From Deltaproteobacteria bacterium (lineage in GTDB: Bacteria > Myxococcota > JADLHZ01), in assembly GCA_020848545.1 (NCBI GenBank), contig JADLHZ010000108.1, positions 1 through 64,000 of the forward strand: 64,000 nt of DNA, written 5' to 3'. Shown in pieces: positions 51,943 to 60,210 of the stretch. The position numbers were made by a program, and so were the translations under genes. Position 1 is the first letter of the stretch; each line of letters opens with the position of its first letter. A model generated the notes under the pieces. The model did not search any database. It was not told where the DNA came from and worked only from the letters and a program-made list of their open reading frames with translations.

Positions 51943-53346
51943 ATGTATGATCTGATCGTGATCGGCGCCGGCCCTGGCGGCTATATCGCGGCCATCCGCG
52001 CCGCGCAGCTCGGCATGAACGTCGCCTGTGTCGAGAAGGACAAGACGCTCGGCGGCACGTGCTTGAACGTCGGCTGCATCCCGTCGAAGGCGCTCTTGGA
52101 GTCGAGCGAGCTCTACGCGCAGGCGCAGCACCGCTTCGCCGATCACGGCCTGAAGACGAGCGGCCTCGAGGTCGATCTCGCGAAGATGCTGGCGAGAAAA
52201 GACCGGATCGTCAAATCGCTGACGACAGGCGTCGAGTTCCTGTTCAAGAAGAACAAGATCGCGTGGCTGAAAGGCCACGGGCGCATCGCCTCGGCGAACG
52301 TCGTCGAAGTGACCGACAAAGAAGGCAAGACCGTGCCGCACGAGACGAAGCGGATCTTGATCGCCACCGGCAGCGCGCCGAGCACGCTGAAGGGCGTCGA
52401 GATCGACGGCGACGTCGTCGGCACGTCCACCGAAGCGATCGCCTACTCGGAGGTGCCGCCGCACCTCGCGATCATCGGCGCCGGCGTCATCGGCCTCGAG
52501 CTCGGCAGCGTCTGGGCGCGCCTCGGCTCGCGCGTGACGGTCGTCGAGTACATGCCGCAGATCCTTCCGGGCAACGACGCCGACATCGTCGCGGTCGCGC
52601 AGAAGACCTTCATGGAGCAAGGCATGGACTTCGTGCTCGGCGCCAAGGTGATGGGCGCCGTCGCGAAGACCGTGGCGAAGAAGAAGGTCGGCGAGCTCAC
52701 CTTCGAAAAAGACGGCAAGACGCAGACCATCGTCGCCGACAAGATCCTCGTGTGCGTCGGCCGAAAGCCCTACATCGACGGCCTCGGCCTCGACAAAGTG
52801 GGCGTCACCTTGAACCCGCGCGGCGCCGTCATCGTCGATCAGAACTATCAGACGAACGTGAAGGGCATCTTCGCGATCGGTGACGTCATCCCGGGCGCCA
52901 TGCTCGCGCACAAGGCGGAAGAAGAAGGCGTCGCCGCCGTCGAGTACATGCACAGCGGCCACGGGCACGTCACCTACGACGCGATCCCCGGCATCGTTTA
53001 CACGCACCCGGAGATCGCGAGCGTCGGCAAGACCGAAGAGCAGCTGAAAAAGGACGGCATCGAGTACAAGGTCGGCAAGTTCAACTTCATGCCGAACGGG
53101 CGGGCCAAGGCGCTCGGCGAGATCGTCGGCTTCGCGAAGATCCTCGCCGACAAGCGCACCGACCGCGTCCTCGGCGCGCACATCATCGGCGTGCGGGCGG
53201 GCGACATGATCGCCGAGCTGGCGATCGCCATCGAGTTCAAGGCGAGCGCCGAAGACATCGCGCGCTCGAGCCACGCGCACCCTACCCTCTCCGAGATCGT
53301 CAAAGAGGCCGCGCTCGCGGTCGACGGTCGAGCCCTCAATAGTTGA
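51943..53346 (+). CDS. lpdA: Dihydrolipoyl dehydrogenase (E3)
   Basis: 467 residues. FAD-binding start VIGAGPGGYIAAIRA, redox disulfide Cys40-Cys45 in GGTCLNVGCIPSK, NAD-binding IIGAGVIGLELGSVW, the second FAD contact IFAIGDVIPG, and the C-terminal HAHPTLSEIVKEAAL with the active-site His. It reoxidises the lipoyl groups of the E2 made by the gene just upstream, which is why they are coupled. All catalytic residues are intact. Confidence 0.94.
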   Translation: MYDLIVIGAGPGGYIAAIRAAQLGMNVACVEKDKTLGGTCLNVGCIPSKALLESSELYAQAQHRFADHGLKTSGLEVDLAKMLARKDRIVKSLTTGVEFLFKKNKIAWLKGHGRIASANVVEVTDKEGKTVPHETKRILIATGSAPSTLKGVEIDGDVVGTSTEAIAYSEVPPHLAIIGAGVIGLELGSVWARLGSRVTVVEYMPQILPGNDADIVAVAQKTFMEQGMDFVLGAKVMGAVAKTVAKKKVGELTFEKDGKTQTIVADKILVCVGRKPYIDGLGLDKVGVTLNPRGAVIVDQNYQTNVKGIFAIGDVIPGAMLAHKAEEEGVAAVEYMHSGHGHVTYDAIPGIVYTHPEIASVGKTEEQLKKDGIEYKVGKFNFMPNGRAKALGEIVGFAKILADKRTDRVLGAHIIGVRAGDMIAELAIAIEFKASAEDIARSSHAHPTLSEIVKEAALAVDGRALNS

Positions 53347-53393
53347 TGCACGTCACCTCGCTCATGCGCGGTGATCGTTTACCCTTCGTGACG

Positions 53394-53943
53394 ATGCGCA
53401 GCCTCCTGCTTTCGGTGCTGGTCCTCGCCTCCTGCTCCCGTGGCTTCAGGCGCGTCGGCGTTGCCTCGCTGCCGCCGAGCGAGCTCGCGTACGCGACGAA
53501 CCCCGCGCTCTACTTTCGCGACGTCGCGATCGCGCCAAACACGCCGAGCTACAAAGGGGAGACGGCGACGTTGTTCACCGTATCGCCGCCGTTGCCGACG
53601 GGCCTCGTGCTCGATCCGCAGACGGGCGTCATCAACGGCACGCCTACCGTCACGCTGCGCAGCACGACCTTCACCGTCACGCTCGTCAACGCGGTCGCGA
53701 CGACCACCGTGGCGCTCGGCATGGCGATCGAAGACGTGCCCCCGAGCGGGCTCTCCTACGGAGACCTTCGAAGGCATCATCGACCCCCTGCACTTCACGG
53801 GAGTCAGCGACAGCTCCATCATGTGGACGGCGGTGAACAAGGGCGGTGCGCTCTACCTCGGCGGGCGCTTTCGCACTTACCGCGGCGAGCTGACGCGCAA
53901 CTTCATGGTGATCGAGTCGTTCTCGGGGGCGCGGCTCGACTGA
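53394..53943 (+). pseudogene. Frameshifted remnant of an Ig-like/propeller lipoprotein
   Basis: Translation from the ATG at 53394 gives a lipoprotein signal (LLSVLVLASCSRG) and a putative Ig (He_PIG-like) domain: GETATLFTVSPPLPTGLVLDP, then GVINGTPTVTL. Near 53755 this frame turns into Arg/His-rich text. From there a different frame gives a sensible sequence (FEGIIDPLHFTGVSDSS...LYLGGRFRTYRGELT), like a delta-60-type propeller repeat, until the TGA at 53943. The two parts are joined by a one-base frame change, so this is either a decayed and truncated gene or a sequencing error. Confidence 0.65.
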
Positions 53944-53952
53944 GCCACAGAA

Positions 53953-54858
53953 CTACGGGCAGTAGGTGTAGACGTCCTCGTTCTCGGCTTGGCACGGATA
54001 ACCCGTGACGATCGTCTCGTCGTAGTAATCCGCGAGGTCCGGGCACGACAGCGCCGAGAGGCACGAGAACAACGGATAGACGCTCGCTGCGCACTGGAGG
54101 CCCTGCGCCTCTTCGTCGCGCAGCGCTTGCTGGCAGTCGGTCTTGCATTGAGCGAGGTCGACGCTCGGGGCGCAGCCCTTCAAGGTCGTGCAGTAGTCGG
54201 TGCAGGTGCCTTCGCGACCGCCACAAGCGATCTGAAACTCGAAGCTCTCGGCGATGCAGGTGTTCGGATCGTCGTAGGCGGCGCAGCTCGCGATGTCGCC
54301 GATGCATTGGTCGAACGCGGTGTTCTTGCCGAGACACTCGGCGCTGTAGCCGGCCGCTTGCGACGAATAGTCTTGGCAGCCCGTCGTACATGCCGCGACC
54401 GTGCCGGTGAAGGCCGGGTCGCATTGATCGTAGACCGAACAGCTGTCCGAGCACGCTTGCGTCACGGCGCTGCTCGAGCCGGTCGATCCCGTGCTGCCCG
54501 TCGAGCCGGTGCTGCCCGTCGAACCCGTGGAGCCGGTGCTGCCCGTGGAGCCAGTGGTTCCTGTCGAGCCCGTCGAACCCGTGCTGCCCGTCGAACCCGT
54601 GGAGCCGGTGCTGCCGCTCGAGCCCGTGCTGCCCGTCGAGCCAGTAGGGCCCGGCTTCGGCTTCGGCTTCGGAACCGGCGCGGCCGTTTCCTCTTCCTGC
54701 TTCTCTTCCTTGTTGTCGTTGGTGATCGTATCGGTGCCGGGGTTCGTCTGCTGGGTGGCCTTCGGCGTCTCTTTCTTCTGCTGAACCGCAGGGGTTCCGC
54801 ACCCGCTGACGACCATCGAGACGACCAAGGCACCGAAAGCGCTGACAGCGAATTTCAT
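53953..54858 (-). CDS. Collagen-like (Gly-Ser-Thr repeat) Cys-rich lipoprotein
   Basis: 301 residues from the ATG at 54858, which sits just before a signal peptide with lipobox VVSGC. After a charged Glu/Lys/Pro stretch come twenty uninterrupted Gly-X-Y triplets (mainly GST, with GPT, GTT and GSS), then a domain of about 170 residues with some 20 Cys, probably disulfide-bonded ([23 protein letters not shown]). Collagen-like GXY repeats with Thr at Y are known from bacterial surface proteins where Thr can be glycosylated. The protein should be anchored in the outer membrane, possibly as a stalk carrying the Cys-rich head. Confidence 0.82.
   Translation of the reverse strand: MKFAVSAFGALVVSMVVSGCGTPAVQQKKETPKATQQTNPGTDTITNDNKEEKQEEETAAPVPKPKPKPGPTGSTGSTGSSGSTGSTGSTGSTGSTGSTGTTGSTGSTGSTGSTGSTGSTGSTGSTGSSSAVTQACSDSCSVYDQCDPAFTGTVAACTTGCQDYSSQAAGYSAECLGKNTAFDQCIGDIASCAAYDDPNTCIAESFEFQIACGGREGTCTDYCTTLKGCAPSVDLAQCKTDCQQALRDEEAQGLQCAASVYPLFSCLSALSCPDLADYYDETIVTGYPCQAENEDVYTYCP
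54472..54651 (-). repeat. Twenty 9-base GXY triplet repeats
   Basis: 180 bases made of twenty 9-base units such as GGCTCGACG, with synonymous differences between copies. They encode the collagen-like segment of the surrounding lipoprotein. Confidence 0.9.
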
Positions 54859-55048
54859 TCCGAACTCCCGCAGAAAAGCCGTGGAATAGCGCAAGGTCGG
54901 ATGAGTTATTGATTAAGCAGGAACAATGCAAGCGAAAAATATGCACTGTTGTCGTTTTCCGCGTTACAGCAGCGGATTTCGACCCACAGCACCTCGTGAA
55001 TTCCTAATGGTCCGACCAAACGCCCCGGGTCCGTCATCAGCCAAGGAT

Positions 55049-56320
55049 CTAGAATCGCAGGCGCGCGACGGCGTGGTTCAGCCAATGAACGATGGCGACG
55101 AGGTCGTCCTTCGTTTCGCACGGCAGCTCATTCTCTAGCCAAATGTCGAGCAGGGGATCTTTGCCGAGCATCGCGCGGGCTTCCTTCTTCGCCTCGGCGA
55201 GGAGCTTCTTCGCGCTCTCAAGATCGAGCGACAACACCTCCTCGACCACGAGCACCCGCGAGCGCAGCTCGGCGGCACCTTCGCGATCGTGCTTCTGCAG
55301 CACCTCGCGCCGGTTCAGGCCGTGCATCATGTCCAAGAACTTCGACAAGTCCTCGAAGATCTCGGTGATGCGCCGCGCCGTCGTGGTCTTCTTGCCGAGC
55401 TCTTGCGCGAGCGTCTGGCGAAACTCGATGAGCGCGCGCTTGTCCGGCGCCCGCACCAACGAAAACGCGTCGCTCCGCGCGAAGCGCATCATCCGCACGA
55501 GCAGCTCCTCGAGCGCGAAGCGTTGCTCGTCCTCGTTGCCGCTCGCATGAACGGCGATGAGCGCGTTCACGTCCCGCTCCAAGCGATAGAACGCGCGACG
55601 CAAGAGGACGCTCCCCTGCTCTTCCGTCCGATAGTCACCGAGCAGCTCGGCGTCCGGCAGGTTGGTGAACGGGTGCAAGAGGCCGAGCCGCAGCGCGCCG
55701 AGCAGCTTTTGGAACTTGCCTTTGAACTCCTGCAGCTCAGCGAGCAGCATCCAGCGGCTGACGACGATCGTTTGGTTGCGCAGGCGCGTCGCGAAGCGCT
55801 GGGTCTCTTGCACCACGATGCCGGCGAGCGGCTGCAGGCTCGCTTGCACTTCCTTCCACAGCTCGTCGGGCAACTTCTTGCCGAGGTCGCGCTGGCCGGC
55901 GCCGAGCGTCGACTGCACCCAATCGTCCACTTGCTGAAATACGTTGTCGCGCACCGGCGGAGCAGCCGCCACGCTGGCGTCATCGACGAGATCGAAGGCG
56001 ACGTCGACCTCGGGCGTCTTGTCGTCGTCGGCGATCGGCGCGAGCTCGCCCATCAGCTTGCGCAGCTCGAGCAAGGCGATGAGGGCCGAGCGCACCGGCT
56101 GCGCCACTTGATCCCACATGTCGATGTCGGGCGCCGCGTAGTCGGGCTCTTCGAAGGGCTCGAGCCCGATCGCGCGCAGGCTCAAGCGCGCCAGGATCTC
56201 GGCGGTGAGCAGCTTCACGACGTCGTCCTTTAGCCGCTTGTCCTTGATCTCGCGCGTGATCGGCTCGAGCGCATCGAGCTCCTTTTTGATCTCGCTCGAC
56301 GCGACCTCTTCACCGCTCAC
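55049..56320 (-). CDS. Unknown helical protein, 423 aa, coupled to ybeY
   Basis: No family recognised. The protein is hydrophilic, without signal or membrane segments, and has heptad-like Leu spacing typical of long helices over most of its length. A short acidic linker occurs near residues 95-120. The last 30 residues (DPLLDIWLENELPCETKDD...) look conserved-type. Its ATG overlaps the ybeY stop by four bases (ATGA at 56317), so it is the third gene of an HD-ybeY operon. No function can be proposed beyond a possible link to ribosome or RNA metabolism. Confidence 0.7.
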   Translation of the reverse strand: MSGEEVASSEIKKELDALEPITREIKDKRLKDDVVKLLTAEILARLSLRAIGLEPFEEPDYAAPDIDMWDQVAQPVRSALIALLELRKLMGELAPIADDDKTPEVDVAFDLVDDASVAAAPPVRDNVFQQVDDWVQSTLGAGQRDLGKKLPDELWKEVQASLQPLAGIVVQETQRFATRLRNQTIVVSRWMLLAELQEFKGKFQKLLGALRLGLLHPFTNLPDAELLGDYRTEEQGSVLLRRAFYRLERDVNALIAVHASGNEDEQRFALEELLVRMMRFARSDAFSLVRAPDKRALIEFRQTLAQELGKKTTTARRITEIFEDLSKFLDMMHGLNRREVLQKHDREGAAELRSRVLVVEEVLSLDLESAKKLLAEAKKEARAMLGKDPLLDIWLENELPCETKDDLVAIVHWLNHAVARLRF

Positions 56321-56832
56321 GCGCGGCTCCCTGCGTCTTTGCCACGCGCCTTTGCCACTGCGGCCAGAATACGATCCTCGCGCAGAAACATCAGCTTTTC
56401 TTCACGCGGCGAGCGCTCGTGGTCGTAGCCGGCCAAGTGACAAACACCGTGGACCAGGAGGCGCGTCACCTCGGCGCTGAGTGTGTGGCCCATCTCTTTG
56501 GCTTGGCGCTGCGCGACGCCCATCGCGATGACGATGGAGCCGAGCACCTTCTCTGGCAAGGCGCGCTCCCACGCCGCGAGCTTCACCTTGCCGTTCTTGG
56601 CCTCGAACATCGGGAACGAGAGCACGTCGGTCGCTTTGTCTTTGCCGCGCTGCGAAAGGTTCAAGCGGCGGATCTTGCCATCGGGCACGAACGACACTTC
56701 CACCGTGAAGCCACGGAGGCCGAGCTCGCCGAGCGCGACGTCAAGAATCGCCGCGAGCTTTGTCGTCGTCAGCGTCTTCAGCGCGCGCCGTTCGGGCGGC
56801 CGCAGATCGCTCTTGTCGACCGAGTGCTTCAT
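56317..56832 (-). CDS. ybeY: Endoribonuclease YbeY (16S rRNA maturation)
   Basis: Up to 171 residues. The zinc site HGVCHLAGYDHE matches the family motif HGxLHLxGYDH, and RGKDKATDVLSF is the other YbeY signature. YbeY takes part in 16S rRNA 3' end processing and ribosome quality control. The ATG at 56832 lies 92 bases inside the 3' end of the HD-protein gene; the first 25 residues are not family-like, so the real start may be later, but some overlap is unavoidable because the YbeY fold begins near residue 28. The HD-protein plus ybeY order is common in bacteria. Confidence 0.9.
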   Translation of the reverse strand: MKHSVDKSDLRPPERRALKTLTTTKLAAILDVALGELGLRGFTVEVSFVPDGKIRRLNLSQRGKDKATDVLSFPMFEAKNGKVKLAAWERALPEKVLGSIVIAMGVAQRQAKEMGHTLSAEVTRLLVHGVCHLAGYDHERSPREEKLMFLREDRILAAVAKARGKDAGSRA

Positions 56833-59026
56833 GTACGACCCATAGCTTCTGTCCGTCCTCGGCGCGGCGGATCTTGGCGAGCACGCGCAGGAACGCCGCC
56901 TTGCACAGCGGCAGATCCTTCAGCGCCAGCTCGCTCTCGCTGAGCTGCCCGCGCTCGAACACCTCGCTCGTCGCCTCGTCGATGATCTGTTGCAGCTGCT
57001 CGAGGCGCAGCGCCGACTCGTCCCTGGCGCGCGCTTCGACGGCGTCGGCCAGCATCACGAGCGTCGCTTCTTTGCTGCGCGGCTTCGGTCCGTCGTAGCG
57101 CAGCGGCATCGGCGCCCGCTCGAGCGCGCGGGTGCCGTGGTGCGCGCCGACGATCTCGATGACCGCCGAGCCGAGCCGCGCTTGCCGCGCCAAGCGCACG
57201 CCGTGCGTCGCGTGGCTCTTCATCGTCTTCCACTCTTCTTCGTTGAGCAGCGACGCGCTGGCGCCGCGCACGTCGCCGCGGCGGTTCTCGACGTACAACT
57301 GCGGCGAGCCGAGCTTGCCAATGTCGTGAAAATAGGCGCCGACCTTGGCGAGCAGGGCGTTGCAGCCGATGTCCATCGCCGCCGCTTCGACCATTTGGCC
57401 CATGACGATCGAGTGGTGATAGGTGCCGGGCGCGGCCACGATGAGCTGCTTCAGCAAGGGATGATTGAGCGACGCGAGCTCCTTCAAGCGGCCTTCGGTC
57501 GTGAAGCCGAGCACCGTCTCCAAGAGCGGCGTCACGAGCCCGCAGAGGATCGCCGCCGACACGCCCGAGACGAGCGCCGCCGGCACCACCCACACCCAGT
57601 CTTGGCCGAAGAAGCGCTCGCTCAAGATCAGGTTGCACGTGACGACCAAGGCCTGCGCCAGCGCCACCTCGAGCCCGATCTGCCACCAGCGGTTGCGCTT
57701 GTGCGTAGGCGTGGCGGCGACGAGCGTGCCGGAGAGCACGTAGAGCAAGAGCACCAAGTTGCCCTGAAACATCAGCGACGCGGCGACGGCGCTGACCATG
57801 CCGACCACGAGGCCGACTTCATGCGCCAAGAACAAGCGCACGAGCAGCGCGCCCGTCGCGAACGGCGCCGCCCATAGAAACGCTTCGTATGGGATCGGCA
57901 GCGACGGCTCCCAAAACGAGAGCGCGAAGTTCAGGCCGCGCACCATCAACATCTGCAAGACGAGGACAGCGATGGCGAAGAGGCCATCGCGCACGCTCAG
58001 CGCCCGCTTCGACAAGCTGCGGGAGAAGCGCAGAGTGGCGAGCGCGAAGATCGCCAATAGCAGCGTCGTGCCGATCGCGCGCGAGGTGCCGCTGGTCTTT
58101 TGCTGCTGCGCGACGAAGCCCTTCAGGATCAACACCTGCCGCCGCGTCAGCCGGTCGCCCTTCTTGGCGATGCGCTCGCCTTGCTGAATCGGGATGACGA
58201 TCGGCTTGACGTCGTCGGCGGCGGCGAGCTTCCTGCGCTCGGTCTCGTCGCGGTTGAAGATGAGGTTCGGCTTCAACAAGCGATCGGCGACCGAGAGCAT
58301 CAGCCGGCGTTGGTTGCGCGTGAGGCCCTCGATGTCGCGGAGGCGCGACGCCATGTCGGTCCGCGCCGCGGCGATGTCGCGCAGCTCGGACAGATCGGTG
58401 ACGACCTCTTCTTTGAACTCGCGCGCGCCAGGCTGCGCGGCCACGTTGAAGTGGCGAATCGTGATGCCGCGGCTCAAGTCGGGCAAGAGGAACTGTCGAT
58501 CGGCGACGACGTAATCGAAGTACGCGGCGCGCAGGCACTCGATGATCCGCACCTCGATCTCGAGATCGAAGCGCTGCGCCCTGAGGTCGGCGAAGTCTTC
58601 GGCCTCGAGCGCGGTGCCGAGGATGCGGAAGAAGTCGGCGCGGCGCGCTTCGAACACTGCTTGCGTCGGCGGCGTCGTGTCGGGCTCAGGCTGGCGCATG
58701 AAGGCGAACGCTTCGGACAGCTTCAGCTCGAGATCGAGCGGCAGCTGCGCGTCGTGATCGTAGACGCTCCGCACCTGCGCCGCCGCGTCCTTCATCATCC
58801 AGTCGCTCGTCTCTTGATCGATGATGTCGAGCGAGCTCGGCGCGCGGATGTCGCCTTCGACGTAGCCGCCGATCTCGGGGTTCTCGAGGAACGCGGGGTC
58901 GAGGAGGCGTGGCAGAACGACGAGCGAGAGGCCGCTCAGCCCGACGAGCAAGGTGGTGAGCAACGGGAGCAGCCGTCTCGCCCACGCGCGCGCGCGCCCT
59001 GGAAACGGCTGTTCGGTGTCAGACAT
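56741..59026 (-). CDS. 7TM-HD family phosphohydrolase (PgpH-like)
   Basis: 761 residues; ATG with a strong GGGGGAG five bases upstream. One N-terminal helix is followed by an extracytoplasmic 7TMR-HDED domain (about 50-300), seven membrane helices (about 310-520), and an HD domain (about 535-700) with HDIGKLG near residue 564 and HATHGVRLAR. This is the layout of PgpH, a c-di-AMP phosphodiesterase. Whether this organism uses c-di-AMP cannot be told here. A disordered Ala/Arg/Asp tail (last 25 residues) runs over the ybeY start. Confidence 0.9.
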   Translation of the reverse strand: MSDTEQPFPGRARAWARRLLPLLTTLLVGLSGLSLVVLPRLLDPAFLENPEIGGYVEGDIRAPSSLDIIDQETSDWMMKDAAAQVRSVYDHDAQLPLDLELKLSEAFAFMRQPEPDTTPPTQAVFEARRADFFRILGTALEAEDFADLRAQRFDLEIEVRIIECLRAAYFDYVVADRQFLLPDLSRGITIRHFNVAAQPGAREFKEEVVTDLSELRDIAAARTDMASRLRDIEGLTRNQRRLMLSVADRLLKPNLIFNRDETERRKLAAADDVKPIVIPIQQGERIAKKGDRLTRRQVLILKGFVAQQQKTSGTSRAIGTTLLLAIFALATLRFSRSLSKRALSVRDGLFAIAVLVLQMLMVRGLNFALSFWEPSLPIPYEAFLWAAPFATGALLVRLFLAHEVGLVVGMVSAVAASLMFQGNLVLLLYVLSGTLVAATPTHKRNRWWQIGLEVALAQALVVTCNLILSERFFGQDWVWVVPAALVSGVSAAILCGLVTPLLETVLGFTTEGRLKELASLNHPLLKQLIVAAPGTYHHSIVMGQMVEAAAMDIGCNALLAKVGAYFHDIGKLGSPQLYVENRRGDVRGASASLLNEEEWKTMKSHATHGVRLARQARLGSAVIEIVGAHHGTRALERAPMPLRYDGPKPRSKEATLVMLADAVEARARDESALRLEQLQQIIDEATSEVFERGQLSESELALKDLPLCKAAFLRVLAKIRRAEDGQKLWVVHEALGRQERSAAARTARAEDADDDKARGDS

Positions 59027-59149
59027 TGAAGCTCCCCCGGGAATCGCGAGGTTGGCTCAGATGCGCGCGCCTGTTCACCCTCAGGGTGACGAAGGAGCCC
59101 GGCGACTGAGGGGGGCTCGACAAAGCGCAGCGATGGGCCAAGATCGCGA

Positions 59150-59635
59150 TTACCGGCGTTCGATGTAGCCGGCTTTCCAGACCTTACCGTCTTGAGCGTC
59201 CAAGCGCACGTACACGTTGTCACCCTCGGCCAAGTAATACGCGCCGGCGTTCAGCACGCTCGGCGCATCCGAGAGGTCCACGGTTTTGCCGGCGGCCTTG
59301 TAGGTCGGCACGACGATGATCTGTGCGTCTTTGGCGGCCTTGTCCTTGTTCGGGCCGTCCTCGGCAGGCTTCGTCACCTTGAGGACGAGCGCCACCTGCG
59401 GAAAGGTGCCCTTCTTGATGCTCGTCACGCGCGCCTGCACGTTCTTCTTGTCGGCCTTGCGCGTCGCCGCCGACGTATCCGGATCTTTCTTCGCGCGGAT
59501 CGATCCGCCGCCTTCGGGGTTCTCCATCGCGAGCTGATCGCCGAGGTCCTTCATCGCCGCGGCGGGATCTTTGTCTTCGGCGAAGGCGGCTGGGGCCAGC
59601 AGGAGGGCAGACAGAACGAGGGCGGTCTTCTTCAT
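59150..59635 (-). CDS. Small exported protein, unknown function
   Basis: 161 residues from the ATG at 59635, preceded by AAAGGA at a good spacing; the ATG nine codons upstream is less likely. Signal peptide KKTALVLSALLLAPAAFA. The mature part is polar and Lys/Asp-rich with VTSIKKGTFPQVALVL and ending in a small beta domain (YYLAEGDNVYVRL...VWKAGYIE), SH3-like in outline. No family recognised. It lies 32 bases after the neighbouring exported protein on the same strand. Confidence 0.7.
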   Translation of the reverse strand: MKKTALVLSALLLAPAAFAEDKDPAAAMKDLGDQLAMENPEGGGSIRAKKDPDTSAATRKADKKNVQARVTSIKKGTFPQVALVLKVTKPAEDGPNKDKAAKDAQIIVVPTYKAAGKTVDLSDAPSVLNAGAYYLAEGDNVYVRLDAQDGKVWKAGYIERR

Positions 59636-59667
59636 GTTCGATTTTCCTTTTGAGAGATTCACTACAT

Positions 59668-60210
59668 TTAGTGCGGCTGCGACGACGCTTCGACCGGCGC
59701 GCTGGCCGGCGCTTTAGGCACTCCGAGGAAGCCGACGCGCCACACCTTGAACAGGCCGGACGAGATCGGCTTGCCGACGACCCAGACTTTTTCACCGACG
59801 TGCGACTTCAAGCGCTGGGCGACCGCGGTGTCGCTCAGCTTCAGTTGCTCGGCGCCGTCGAGCTTCAGCAACACCTGATCGCCGTCGACGCGCACGATGC
59901 CGACCTCGGGCTTGGCGCCGCCCGGAAGCTCGACGATGCGATACGAAACTGCACGCACGCGCGGCAACAGCGAGCCGCCCTTTTCGCGCAGACACTTGAG
60001 CTCGAGCTTGGCGCCGCCTTCGAGCCGCGCGAGCTCGTTCCACAAGTCGCCGACGACGTCATAGCGGTGGCCGTCATCGGTCACGAGCATCAGCGCCGGC
60101 GAATAGACCGTGCCGGTGCGGACGATGTTGCCGGTGAGCGCGACCGGGCCTTCCGGCTTCGTTTCGGCCGGCGCCGCGAGGAGCAGCGCCGCCGCGTAGA
60201 GCAGCGGCAC
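59668..60210 (-). CDS. Small exported protein, unknown function
   Basis: 180 residues from a GTG that directly abuts the stop of the metalloprotease gene. Signal peptide PLLYAAALLLAAPAET. The mature domain is beta-rich (GNIVRTGTVYSPALMLVTDDGHRYDVVG; KVWVVGKPISSGLFKVWRVGFLGV), with a Pro/Ala/Ser tail. No family recognised. Abutment with the protease gene suggests co-translation and perhaps a role as its partner or inhibitor, which is inference. Confidence 0.68.
   Translation of the reverse strand: MPLLYAAALLLAAPAETKPEGPVALTGNIVRTGTVYSPALMLVTDDGHRYDVVGDLWNELARLEGGAKLELKCLREKGGSLLPRVRAVSYRIVELPGGAKPEVGIVRVDGDQVLLKLDGAEQLKLSDTAVAQRLKSHVGEKVWVVGKPISSGLFKVWRVGFLGVPKAPASAPVEASSQPH

Noticed and set aside
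52059-52883. ORF of 274 codons overlapping lpdA
   Set aside because: Shifted-frame Arg-rich shadow of lpdA, which has intact motifs.
54472-54651. Possible CRISPR-like array because of regular repeats
   Set aside because: Units are contiguous 9-base codon repeats without spacers, inside a coding frame.
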